Source: Opitutaceae bacterium
GTDB taxonomy: Bacteria > Verrucomicrobiota > Verrucomicrobiia > Opitutales > Opitutaceae
DNA: 45,874 nt
NCBI GenBank assembly: GCA_003164715.1
Contig: PLTZ01000062.1
Span: 1 to 45,874 of the forward strand
Direction of reading: 5' to 3'
Made by a program: the position numbers and the translations under genes. Under the pieces are notes generated by a model, which was not told where the DNA came from, did no database searches, and worked only from the letters and a program-made list of their open reading frames with translations. Position 1 is the stretch's first letter. Each line of letters starts with the position of its first letter. This document shows, piece by piece, positions 1-7,595 of the stretch.

Positions 1-2
1 AG

Positions 3-179
3 GATGGCTGCCGGGCCCGAAAAGGAAATACCACGGCAAACCTCGCCCTCCTGCGCGGCGCCTTGCTCGGCGCACTCCTGCGCGACGGATCCATCAACCT
101 GCGCGCCACCCTCCAAGCCCACGCAGCACGCCCCAACGTCGCTCTCCGCCTCCTCTTCTCCCGTGACTTTACTGCCTAA
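3..179 (+). pseudogene. C-terminal fragment of an ISAs1-like transposase (cut by window edge)
   Basis: The frame starting at base 3 is open from the window edge to a TAA at 177-179. It encodes about 58 residues containing RKGN, NLALLR and ALL in the order typical of the C-terminus of ISAs1/DDE transposases (family pattern R-RKGN-x-NLALLRRLALNLL). The tail after that (HAARPNVALRLL) is unlike the usual GWDDDYLL ending, so it may belong to a divergent subgroup or be degenerate. Whether the gene is intact upstream cannot be seen, and no terminal inverted repeat was recognised between 180 and 223. It suggests a mobile element just left of the window. Confidence 0.5.
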
Positions 180-223
180 TAGCGGCCCAAACCAGAAAGC
201 CCTAGTCTCCGGCGGCCGCCGGA

Positions 224-1435
224 TCACGCGACCTCGACCACGGGCGCCGGCCGCAGCAGGCCGCCCACCGTCTCCAGCAGCGCCTGGACCTTGAAGGGCT
301 TGAAGAGGATCGCGCCCCCGTACTGCTCCAGCTTCCCGTTTCGCGCCGATCCCGAGAGACCGCTGATGGCGAGGACCTTCACCCCGGGGTTCATGTGTTG
401 GACGATGCCCGCGAGGGCGACGCCGTCGAGGTTGGGCATGATCAGGTCCGTGATCACCAGTTTGACCTCGGTGCTGCGCGTTGAGAAGAGCGCCACCGCC
501 TCCGAGCCGTCGCTCGCCGTGAGCACCCGGTACCCGTGGCGCGTGAGCATCGCGGCCGTGATGTCGCGTATCTGCGGCTCGTCGTCCACGACAAGAATGA
601 GCTCCCCCTGACCGCGCGCTCCCTTGGGCTCGGCTGGGGTGACGCCCTGCGTGCCGGCGGGGACATCCGCCGCGGGCAGATAGACGCGGAACGTGGTGCC
701 GCGGCCGGCGTAGGTCATGAGGCTAATAAACCCGTTGTGGTTCTCCACGATGCTCCGCACCGTCGACAGGCCGATTCCCGTCCCCTTGCCCGCCTCCTTG
801 GTGGTGAAGAAGGGCTCAAAGATGTGCGCCAGCGCGTCGTGGGGGATCCCGGTCCCGGAGTCCTCGACGTGCAGGACGATCCACGCGCCCGGGCGCCCTC
901 CGGGGATCTTTCGGGCCATGGTTTCGTCAAGGAGCGTATTCTCGGCGGTGAGGTAGAGCGTCCCCCCGTCCGGCATCGCGTCGCGGGCGTTGATGCAGAG
1001 GTTGAGGAGCACCTGGTGGATCTGGGTGGGATCGGCCATGATGGGCCAAAGGTTGCCGGGGAAGTTGTCCACCACCCGGATGTTCTTCGGGAACGTCTCG
1101 GCCGCCACGCTGACCGTCTCCTGAAGCAGGTGCTTCAGGTCGACCGGCTGCGGGACGCTCGCCGCGCCGTGCGCAAAGCTGAGGATCTGGCGCACGAGGT
1201 CGACGCCACGCTCGGCGCTCTTCTCGAGCGAGGCGATGATGCGCAGGTCGTCGGGATTGGTCGCGTGCTCCCTGAGGATGGGTGCCGCAAGCACTATGGG
1301 CGAAAGAACGTTGTTGAGGTCGTGGGCGATCCCTGAGGCGAGCATGCCCAGGCTCTCAAGCCGGCTGGCGCGCAGGGCATTTTCGTCCGCGCGCTTCATT
1401 TGGCCGGCCCCGTCGCATGTCAGGGTAGCGCTCAT
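224..1435 (-). CDS. Soluble hybrid histidine kinase with C-terminal receiver domain
   Basis: The protein has 403 residues and no transmembrane segment. A very short N-terminus leads directly into the H-box (GIAHDLNN, His38). It then shows the N-box (LCINARDAMPDGG), G1 (DSGTGIP), F-box (FEPFFTTK) and G2 (GKGTGIGLS) of a HATPase domain. A receiver domain fills roughly residues 280-395: acidic pair in VVDDEP, phospho-acceptor Asp330 in ITDLIMP, Ser in AISG and Lys in FKPF. There is no PAS, GAF or HAMP sensor, so input must come through a partner or the short N-terminus. It is divergent from the response regulator at 1726, and the two may form one pathway (inference). ATG at 1435 is used; an internal ATG at codon 13 would leave the H-box intact. 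Confidence 0.9.
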   Translation of the reverse strand: MSATLTCDGAGQMKRADENALRASRLESLGMLASGIAHDLNNVLSPIVLAAPILREHATNPDDLRIIASLEKSAERGVDLVRQILSFAHGAASVPQPVDLKHLLQETVSVAAETFPKNIRVVDNFPGNLWPIMADPTQIHQVLLNLCINARDAMPDGGTLYLTAENTLLDETMARKIPGGRPGAWIVLHVEDSGTGIPHDALAHIFEPFFTTKEAGKGTGIGLSTVRSIVENHNGFISLMTYAGRGTTFRVYLPAADVPAGTQGVTPAEPKGARGQGELILVVDDEPQIRDITAAMLTRHGYRVLTASDGSEAVALFSTRSTEVKLVITDLIMPNLDGVALAGIVQHMNPGVKVLAISGLSGSARNGKLEQYGGAILFKPFKVQALLETVGGLLRPAPVVEVA

Positions 1436-1725
1436 GTTCGCCGCGGGCCGACGGCCTGGAGGGCGGTCCCCCTTTCCCCATGTCCGCGCCTGCCAGCGCG
1501 CCGTCTGCTGCGCCCGGTTTGCGCACCGAGGAGGCCTTCCAGCGGTTCGAATCGGAGCCCAGTCTGGAGGCCGAGATCTTCCATAAGAGGCAAACTGTAT
1601 GCAGAGACTGTATTCTCGACTCTGATTTCTACGTCTTTTTACGTAATTCTAACGATCTGCCTCGTGGCCGTGCCATCGTTAGAAGAAAGGTTGAGGTTAA
1701 GGTTGTTTCACCCCAGAAGTTCCGC
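1436..1725. promoter_or_regulatory. Divergent intergenic region between kinase and response regulator
   Basis: About 290 bp separate the two divergent starts. The right half (around 1580-1710) is much richer in A/T than the flanking genes and contains runs such as TTTTTACGTAATTC, so promoters for the regulator gene probably lie here. An open frame runs from 1480 into the regulator, but its first 80 or so codons give a low-complexity sequence unlike any receiver N-terminus, and I treat it as non-coding. No -35/-10 pair is clear enough to place. Confidence 0.35.
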
Positions 1726-2388
1726 GTGAATATCGTAATCGTCGAAGACCATTTGATGATCCGTGACGTGATCAAGAAGGTCTGCAGCACGGAATTCGGC
1801 TATTCCGTTGTCGGCGAGACAGATTCGGGCGTCCAGGCGGTCGAGCTGATCCTCAAACACCGGCCGGATGTGGTGATCCTAGACCTGTCGCTTCCCGACA
1901 TGGACGGATTCAACGTGGCGGACCGCGTGCTGAAGGTGATCCCGAGCCTGCGCATCCTCATGCTCTCGTCGCACTGCGACGACTACACGCTCTTCAGGGT
2001 GGAGAAATCGGGCGTGCACGGCTTCATCGACAAGAACTCGAACACTTTGGATATCCTCCGCGACGCCCTGAAGGCCATTGCGGAGGGCCGGATCTATTTC
2101 TCCCAGGCGTTCCAGACGGCGCGGATGGCCCGTCGGTCGGACCCGCGCTCGTTCATCAAGGTGCTCTCGGACTGGGAGCGGGCGATTCTCTCCCTGATCG
2201 GGCAGGGGCTGAGCGACGAGGAGATCGGCGAGCGGCTCAACCTGTCTCCCCGAACGGTCCAGACCCACCGCAGCAACATCCTGCGCAAGCTCGACCTGAA
2301 GGGGACTCCCAAATTGATCGCCTTCGCGGTCGAGCACGGGTTCACGCAGGTCCAGTCGAAGCACGGATCGATTCCAGTTTATACCTGA
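1726..2388 (+). CDS. NarL/FixJ-type response regulator (receiver + LuxR HTH)
   Basis: From the GTG at 1726 the 220-residue product begins MNIVIVEDH, exactly where a receiver domain should begin. The receiver has acidic residues in VEDH, phospho-acceptor Asp53 in ILDLSLPD, Ser in MLSSH and Lys in FIDKNS. The C-terminal part (about residues 140-205) is a GerE/LuxR helix-turn-helix: [20 protein letters not shown] followed by [16 protein letters not shown], with the usual T-V-x-T-H-R recognition helix. It should bind DNA as a dimer when phosphorylated. No strong Shine-Dalgarno sequence is visible before the GTG; the start rests on domain boundaries. The last 47 bp overlap the 3' end of the convergent hybrid kinase gene. 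Either neighbouring kinase could be its partner (inference). Confidence 0.88.
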   Translation: MNIVIVEDHLMIRDVIKKVCSTEFGYSVVGETDSGVQAVELILKHRPDVVILDLSLPDMDGFNVADRVLKVIPSLRILMLSSHCDDYTLFRVEKSGVHGFIDKNSNTLDILRDALKAIAEGRIYFSQAFQTARMARRSDPRSFIKVLSDWERAILSLIGQGLSDEEIGERLNLSPRTVQTHRSNILRKLDLKGTPKLIAFAVEHGFTQVQSKHGSIPVYT

Positions 2389-5300
2389 AGGCTGCGAATT
2401 CGCGCTCGAACTCGGCGAAGATGCCCTGAAGCTTGTCGGGGGTAGCGTTTGCGGCGTTCCTCTGGAGCTCCGCGGCCAGCCTGCTCAGGCGCTCGTACTT
2501 GACGACGCTGCAGTGCGAGAGAAGCCGGTGCGCGATCCGGTGGATCTCCTCCCGCTCGCCCGTCTCCAGGATCCGCCGGGCGCTCAGGCGGTCGCTGTCG
2601 AACGAGGCCAGGAAGCGGTCGATCTGGCTGGCCAGCCCCTCGAGGGTCTCGTTGCCGAGGAACCTGAGCATCTCGAGGTCGATCTCGCCCTGAGGCTCGA
2701 GGGTGATGTGCTGGGAGCGCACCTCGATCGATGCCGCTGTCCGCAGCGGCCCCGCCAGGTCCCGGAGCGCCTCCGCGATCTTCGCCGGGGTGATCGGCTT
2801 GGAGATGAAGGCGTCCATCCCGGCCTGCAGGCAGGCCTCCTTGTTGAAGTCCGAGGAGTGGGCCGTCGTGGCGATGATGATCGTCCGGCGGGTCGACGGC
2901 TCCACGGCGCGGTAGCGCGAGGCGACCTCGGTGCCGATCATGCCGGGCAGGTTCCAGTCGAGGAAGGCGACGTCGTAGTACGAGTTCTGCAGGCGCGCCA
3001 GCGCCGCAATCCCGTCGTTCACGACGTCAGACTGGATGTCGAGCTTGCGCAGCACGGCCTGCATCGCGACGACGTTGTAGTCGATGTCCTCGACGATGAG
3101 GGCGCGCAGCGGCGTCGCGCGCGCGGGCTTGGCAGCCGTCCCTCCGGCGGAGTCGCCGATCGTCAGGAATGGGATCTCGGCCCAGAAGCACGACCCCTCC
3201 CCGGGCTCGGAATCCACGCCGACCCGTCCCCCCATCTTGCCCGCCAGGAGCCTGCAGACGGCGAGGCCGAGGCCCGTGCCCCGTATGTTGCCCGCGCGCG
3301 CCGACTCGAGCCGCGTGAACTTCGTGAAGAGGGTGGCGATCTCCGCCTCCGTCATCCCCACGCCCTGGTCGCGCACGAAGAACCGCACCCTCTCGTGGAA
3401 CCCGGGCGAGGCCCCGACGACGATCGGCTTTCCGGCGCCGAACTTGAGCGCGTTGGTGAGATAGTTGAGGACGATCTGCTGGACGCGGGCGGAATCGCCC
3501 ACGAGCTGCTCGGGAACCTTGGCGTCGATCGAGAGGCTGATGGTGGCCCCGGTGGATCGCGCGCTCTCCGCCATCATCGCCGCGCACTGCTCCAGGAGCA
3601 CCTGCAGCGAGAACGGCGCCGACCTTAGCTCGATCTTTCCCGCCTCGATCTTCGAGAAGTCGAGCACGTCGTCTACGAGGGTCGCCAGGAGCGTGGCGCA
3701 GCTGTTGATGGAGTCCGCAAGGTAGCGCTGCCGCTTGTCGAGGGCCGTCTCCTCGAACGCGAGCGAGAGCCCGAGGATGCCGGAAATGGGGTTCCTGATC
3801 TCGTGGCTCATGTTGGCGAGGAACTCGGATTTCGCCTCGTTGGCCTTCTCCAGCTGCTCGGTCTTCTTCTTGACGAGCGCCTCGAGCCTGACGTTCTGGC
3901 GCCGCAGGAAGGCGACCCTCCATTGGAAGGCTCCGAAGACGGCCGCCGCAAGCAGGAGGCTGAATACTGCCAGGGCGGGCATCGTCTTGTACCAGGGGGG
4001 AAGGACTGTGAACCGCCACGTGGCGGCGGGACCGACCGTCCCGGCGTCGTTCACGACGCGCACCGAGAATTCGTAGCTTGAGTCACGGAGCCCAGCGAGG
4101 ACGAGGTGGTTGTCGTTGCTCGGGGGTGACCAGTCGCCTCCGGAGAGTTTGGTCTGGAACCGGACCGATTCGCGGCGCCCGTATTCCACCGCGGAGAAAT
4201 CGAAGCTGGCGGAGTTCTGGTCTGCCGGGAGCTTCTCGCCCTGGCTCACGCTGGCGCGCAGGACGGGTGCGCGCGGGGCCTCGACCGGCTTAACGTGTTG
4301 CGTATCAATCCGAAGCATGCCATCCGTTCCCCCGAGCCACACGATGCCGCGCGTGTCGACGAAAATGGACACGATTTCACCGACCTGCGACAGGCCCGGA
4401 ATCGCGTAGGGCTCCCACGATGCGATGCCGGCGGACCCGATGGAGAGCCGCCCGATCACGGGCAGCCTCGGTCCGTCTGAGAACGGGCTCTCAAACGCGA
4501 CCCAGACCGCGCCCGACGGGTCTCGATTCGATAGGGCGGTTGCCAGTGACTTGGGGGCGTTGGCGATCAGGGTCGGCAGCGTGGAAGGCGATGCATAGGC
4601 CAGCACCCCCTTGGTCGTGAATACCGCGATCACAGGGTTGACCGCGGCGACGCCGACTCTTCCGGAGTCCGGAAGCCCATCTTTGGAAGCAAGGCGGATC
4701 GGCGTCGAAGGCGCGGCCGTGCTCGCCGGAATAAGGAACGCGCCTCGGGACGCAGTTCCGACCCAGACGTTTCCGATCCCGTCCTCTGCCATCGTCCACG
4801 CCAGGTCGGGCAGATGCGCCAGCGTCCTTGGGAGGTATCCATTCCCTGCGGTGTTCTCCAGGCGCACGACGTCGTAGCCGTCTTCGAGAAGGAAGCTTCC
4901 GGGTTCCTTCGTCGAAAGCCGCAGCATCACCACGTCCATCTTTGAAAGGAACATCTCCGTCGGAACCTCGCCGTCGATCCGGACGACCCGCTTGTACCCC
5001 GAGGCATAGACGGTCTCCCCGGGCCCGTTCTCGAGGTCTCTGTAGATTCCGGAGAGACTCGCGATCGCGCGAAAATGCGCGGTGTCAAAGTGCCCGGTGG
5101 GCAGCCCGTAGATCCCCTCCTGCGTGGCCACAAGGATTTCGGATCCCCGTTGAGCCACGCTGTAGCAAATTTTTCCGGCCAGCCCCTGCTTCGCGTCAAA
5201 CAGGCTGGCTCCTGACCCAAAGGAAACGCGGCTTATTCCCACCGCCGACGTCGCCCATAGCGCCCCGTCGTCGGAAAAGAAGATAGAGAATATGCCGCGA

Positions 5301-6196
5301 GACGGCAGCCCCTCCTCAATCGAAATGACCCGTTCAATGGCCCCGGAGGATCCTATCACGGCTATACCCCCGTACAATGTCCCGACACAAAGGTCCCCGC
5401 GCGGGCTGCGACAGACGGACGTGAGCACGTTTTTCCGGATGAATTCGCCCGCTTCGGGAGCAATCTCGAAAACGTGGCCGTCGTCGAAACGACGAAGGCC
5501 GTCATTAGTGCACATCAACCAACCCTTCGCGTCTTTTTCGATCCAGAACGTCGTAGCGTTCTTTATGTCCTGTGACGAAACGAACAGGTGTGGGCCATCG
5601 GCATCGAGCGACCAGAGACCGGATTGCGAATTGCCGATAAATACCCGCCCGTTCGCCTGCATTTCGACAAGCCGGCGGGCGCCGGGCATCGGATAGACAT
5701 GGAAGGCGGTGCCGTCCCACACGAGCACGGAGACCGCAGTCGTGAAAACGGCTCTGTTCCCATTGACGATGACTTGCCAGACGTCCCCGATACTCCGTGC
5801 CTCCGGGGGAAGCTGCGAGACGAGGGAGTGGTAGGGTGAAAGCCCTTTCTCAGTCCTGTCGAAATAGCCCACCTCATTCACAGCGCCCACCCAGAGCCGC
5901 CCATCTGCGCCCAGCGCCAGGGCCCGGACCGCGTAACTCCCGGGCACCGCGTTCCTGATCCATCGTTCCCCGTCGAAGCTGATCACGTCATCCGAGCCGA
6001 AGTAGAGCACTCCGCTCTTGTCCTGGGCCGTCACCCAGTATTCCACGCCGCCGCCGGTATCCCGTGCCGTGAAATTTGAAACGAGCAGCCGGCCCTCCTC
6101 GCAAAAGCAAACGGACGGCAACGCCAATGCGACGAAGAATAGGAACCGAATGATCCTACGGATCCGCGCGTGTTTCAATTTTTTCGCCGGTTGCAA
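2342..6196 (-). CDS. Propeller-type hybrid histidine kinase (Reg_prop, Y_Y_Y, HisKA, HATPase, REC, Hpt)
   Basis: This 1284-residue protein starts with basic residues and a hydrophobic signal segment ([17 protein letters not shown]). About 600 residues of Reg_prop-type repeats follow (motifs such as GxLWVG, GIVWLGG, ALWATS), then a Y_Y_Y domain near residues 665-730 and one transmembrane helix ([13 protein letters not shown]). A coiled coil leads into HisKA (NMSHEIRNP, His798), a HATPase (DQGVGM, GTGLGL), a receiver (Asp1080 in FLDWNLPG) and a C-terminal Hpt domain (IAHRL, His1223). This is the architecture of one-protein sensor/phosphorelay kinases such as the BT-type polysaccharide sensors, but with an Hpt rather than an AraC output. 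The Hpt implies transfer to a separate receiver; the convergent NarL-type regulator is the nearest candidate. The periplasmic ligand is unknown. Confidence 0.93.
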   Translation of the reverse strand: MQPAKKLKHARIRRIIRFLFFVALALPSVCFCEEGRLLVSNFTARDTGGGVEYWVTAQDKSGVLYFGSDDVISFDGERWIRNAVPGSYAVRALALGADGRLWVGAVNEVGYFDRTEKGLSPYHSLVSQLPPEARSIGDVWQVIVNGNRAVFTTAVSVLVWDGTAFHVYPMPGARRLVEMQANGRVFIGNSQSGLWSLDADGPHLFVSSQDIKNATTFWIEKDAKGWLMCTNDGLRRFDDGHVFEIAPEAGEFIRKNVLTSVCRSPRGDLCVGTLYGGIAVIGSSGAIERVISIEEGLPSRGIFSIFFSDDGALWATSAVGISRVSFGSGASLFDAKQGLAGKICYSVAQRGSEILVATQEGIYGLPTGHFDTAHFRAIASLSGIYRDLENGPGETVYASGYKRVVRIDGEVPTEMFLSKMDVVMLRLSTKEPGSFLLEDGYDVVRLENTAGNGYLPRTLAHLPDLAWTMAEDGIGNVWVGTASRGAFLIPASTAAPSTPIRLASKDGLPDSGRVGVAAVNPVIAVFTTKGVLAYASPSTLPTLIANAPKSLATALSNRDPSGAVWVAFESPFSDGPRLPVIGRLSIGSAGIASWEPYAIPGLSQVGEIVSIFVDTRGIVWLGGTDGMLRIDTQHVKPVEAPRAPVLRASVSQGEKLPADQNSASFDFSAVEYGRRESVRFQTKLSGGDWSPPSNDNHLVLAGLRDSSYEFSVRVVNDAGTVGPAATWRFTVLPPWYKTMPALAVFSLLLAAAVFGAFQWRVAFLRRQNVRLEALVKKKTEQLEKANEAKSEFLANMSHEIRNPISGILGLSLAFEETALDKRQRYLADSINSCATLLATLVDDVLDFSKIEAGKIELRSAPFSLQVLLEQCAAMMAESARSTGATISLSIDAKVPEQLVGDSARVQQIVLNYLTNALKFGAGKPIVVGASPGFHERVRFFVRDQGVGMTEAEIATLFTKFTRLESARAGNIRGTGLGLAVCRLLAGKMGGRVGVDSEPGEGSCFWAEIPFLTIGDSAGGTAAKPARATPLRALIVEDIDYNVVAMQAVLRKLDIQSDVVNDGIAALARLQNSYYDVAFLDWNLPGMIGTEVASRYRAVEPSTRRTIIIATTAHSSDFNKEACLQAGMDAFISKPITPAKIAEALRDLAGPLRTAASIEVRSQHITLEPQGEIDLEMLRFLGNETLEGLASQIDRFLASFDSDRLSARRILETGEREEIHRIAHRLLSHCSVVKYERLSRLAAELQRNAANATPDKLQGIFAEFEREFAAFRYKLESIRASTGPA

Positions 6197-6317
6197 GTAG
6201 GGGCTAGTCTATCCATGCGGCGCTCGGTTTGACTACGGGAAAAGGCGTAATAATGGGCGTTAAATTAGGCGAATTAAGAAATCGGCGGGGGGTCCAGATG
6301 CGAGTAATTGTCGGTTG
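6197..6317. other. Intergenic region upstream of the YcaO locus
   Basis: AT-rich DNA between the hybrid kinase start and the small ORF at 6318. A six-codon ORF (6298-6318, MRVIVG) is preceded by a G-run (GGCGGGGGG, ending about 7 bases before its ATG), and its TGA overlaps the ATG at 6318. This could be a mini-leader or coincidence. The region must carry promoters for both flanking genes, but none is clear. Confidence 0.3.
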
Positions 6318-6503
6318 ATGAAAACCATTAACCGTATGGCATTGGGAACAGTCTCCAGCCTCCTGCTTTCAGCGGGACTGGCTCGGGTGGCCGCGAGGCT
6401 CGATCCGTTGACAAGGTCGTTGGGCAAGTCGGATTCTCGATCCAGCGCCAGCGAGGCGCCGACGAGTTTCTGCATGATGCCGTGCGCCTATATCCCCGAG
6501 TAA
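6318..6503 (+). CDS. Small ORF with Cys-containing tail, candidate peptide substrate of the YcaO enzyme
   Basis: It encodes 61 residues beginning MKTINRM. A helical, partly hydrophobic first half (to about residue 32) is followed by a Ser-rich stretch and a compact tail ending TSFCMMPCAYIPE. It ends 41 bp before the ATG of the YcaO gene on the same strand. About 70% of its third codon positions are G or C by hand count, high for an otherwise AT-rich gap and in line with coding use. The leader-plus-short-core shape with Ser, Thr and Cys in the tail resembles RiPP precursors, and YcaO enzymes commonly act on Cys/Ser/Thr or amide bonds in such peptides. I do not recognise the sequence itself, no strong ribosome-binding site is seen, and it could be a chance ORF or a small secreted protein. 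A 71-codon ORF on the opposite strand overlaps it and looks less convincing. Confidence 0.4.
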   Translation: MKTINRMALGTVSSLLLSAGLARVAARLDPLTRSLGKSDSRSSASEAPTSFCMMPCAYIPE

Positions 6504-6544
6504 CCTATAGGGTTTAAGCAAGCTGCGGCTCAATTCCTGTCACG

Positions 6545-7438
6545 ATGCTCAGCGTAGCCGGATACCGCTATCGAAACGTCCTTGAATCCGAAGGGGGACC
6601 CGTAAGCCGGGTCTCCCTCAGGGAATTCCCGGTCTACGGGCGCCCGATGTTCCAGGCGAACGCCTGGCTGTCGGACAAGATCGTGTCCCGCCGGCAGAAG
6701 TTCGCCCTCTACAGCGACGCCGACGGCACCGGGACGTCCGAGACTCCGATGGTCGCGCGCTACATGGCGATCTCGGAGACGATGGAGCGGTGGGCCTACC
6801 GCGTGAAGGTGCGCGCGGCCGACCGCGAGCTTTACGGCTTCGACATCGACGAGTCGTCGAACGGAATGGCGGCGTTCCCGGGGCTCTTCCACACGGAGGC
6901 CCGCAGGCGCGCGATGCTGGAGGCGGTGGAGCGCACCAGCATCATCGCCTGGTGGGAGGGCGGGATCGACGGGGAGGTCCGCTCGACCGAGTGGCCTGGA
7001 ATCAGCGCCCTCGTCCTGCCGAGCCCTATAGGGTTCGGCGTCACGGTGGTGGCGTTCCGGGAGGTGCGGCCGGACTGCTTCGCGTACGGCCAGGGCGCCG
7101 CGGTCGACTACTTCGGGGCCTGCGAGCGCGCGGTCATGGAGCTGGCGCGCACCGAGTACGTCCTCGGGCTGAGGAGGGTCTCGGTGGGCCTCGCGGCGCA
7201 GGACACGCCGTCCGACCTGTTCGAGCGGCGGTGCCTCTACTTCTCGACGGCGGAGGGCCACAACCTCTTCCAGGAGAGGATCCGCCGCAGGATCTCGGGG
7301 CCGCGCTTCAGGTCCGAGGTCATCTGCGACACGGAGATCGAGGGGCCCTGGTCCGAGTACGCCTCGGTGTGGAGGGTGCTGATTCGGCCCGCGACGCCGG
7401 ACTTCCTCGTCAACTCCGAGAGGTACTTCTTCTGGTGA
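6545..7438 (+). CDS. YcaO-family ATP-dependent cyclodehydratase-like enzyme, short form
   Basis: The 297-residue protein shows the three acidic ATP/Mg-binding blocks of the YcaO fold: S57-D-A-D-G-T-G-T-S-E leading to AISETMER (Glu78, Glu81), then AMLEAVER (Glu126, Glu129), then AYGQGAA leading to ACERAVMELAR (Glu194, Glu199). Known YcaO proteins use ATP to activate a backbone amide, giving azolines, thioamides or amidines in peptides or proteins; E. coli YcaO affects RimO-dependent ribosome modification. This one is far shorter than E. coli YcaO or typical azoline-forming D proteins and ends in SERYFFW, not the proline-rich tail important in many azoline-forming members. No E1-like/ocin-ThiF, TfuA, dehydrogenase or protease gene is adjacent. 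The small ORF just upstream may be the substrate. Family assignment is fairly firm; reaction and substrate are open. Confidence 0.78.
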   Translation: MLSVAGYRYRNVLESEGGPVSRVSLREFPVYGRPMFQANAWLSDKIVSRRQKFALYSDADGTGTSETPMVARYMAISETMERWAYRVKVRAADRELYGFDIDESSNGMAAFPGLFHTEARRRAMLEAVERTSIIAWWEGGIDGEVRSTEWPGISALVLPSPIGFGVTVVAFREVRPDCFAYGQGAAVDYFGACERAVMELARTEYVLGLRRVSVGLAAQDTPSDLFERRCLYFSTAEGHNLFQERIRRRISGPRFRSEVICDTEIEGPWSEYASVWRVLIRPATPDFLVNSERYFFW

Positions 7439-7475
7439 GCCGGCTGCCGGCGCCGCCCTGAGGCGGGCCGATGCA

Positions 7476-7496
7476 CCGTTCGTCCACGACGAACGG
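7476..7496. repeat. Perfect hairpin downstream of the YcaO gene
   Basis: A 9-bp inverted repeat (CCGTTCGTC / GACGAACGG) with a 3-base loop lies 38 bp after the YcaO stop codon. There is no U-run after it, so it is not a classical intrinsic terminator, but it could end or stabilise the YcaO transcript. Confidence 0.4.
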
Positions 7497-7545
7497 CGGC
7501 CGTGCTGTCGCGTCCCCGAAAGGGGGCTCGCGGTCAATTTCAGGG

Positions 7546-7572
7546 CTGCAACCTTCCGAGGGTTTGTTGCAG
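7546..7572. repeat. Hairpin just upstream of the first TMTC-like gene
   Basis: CTGCAAC and GTTGCAG pair over 7 bp with an inner CCT/AGG stem. The structure ends 23 bases before the ATG at 7596, so if transcribed it would sit in the 5' leader of the membrane-TPR gene. Function unknown. Confidence 0.35.
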
Positions 7573-7595
7573 CATCGGCGGCCGCACAGCCTCCC

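Noticed and set aside
536-1336. Long open frame (266 codons) antisense to the soluble histidine kinase
   Set aside because: The product is Arg/Gly/Val-rich with no family features, and the opposite frame carries all kinase motifs in order. High GC content opens such shadow frames.
1540-1565. GGTTCGAATC, like the T-loop of a tRNA
   Set aside because: The bases on either side do not form a five-pair T-stem and no acceptor, D or anticodon arms can be built around it.
1480-1725. N-terminal extension of the NarL-type regulator
   Set aside because: The frame is open but gives no known domain, the composition is intergenic in the second half, and the receiver begins exactly at GTG 1726.
6260-6475. 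71-codon ORF on the minus strand opposite the putative peptide gene
   Set aside because: No secretion signal, no family likeness, and not placed in an operon with the divergent kinase. The plus-strand ORF has better position and codon bias.
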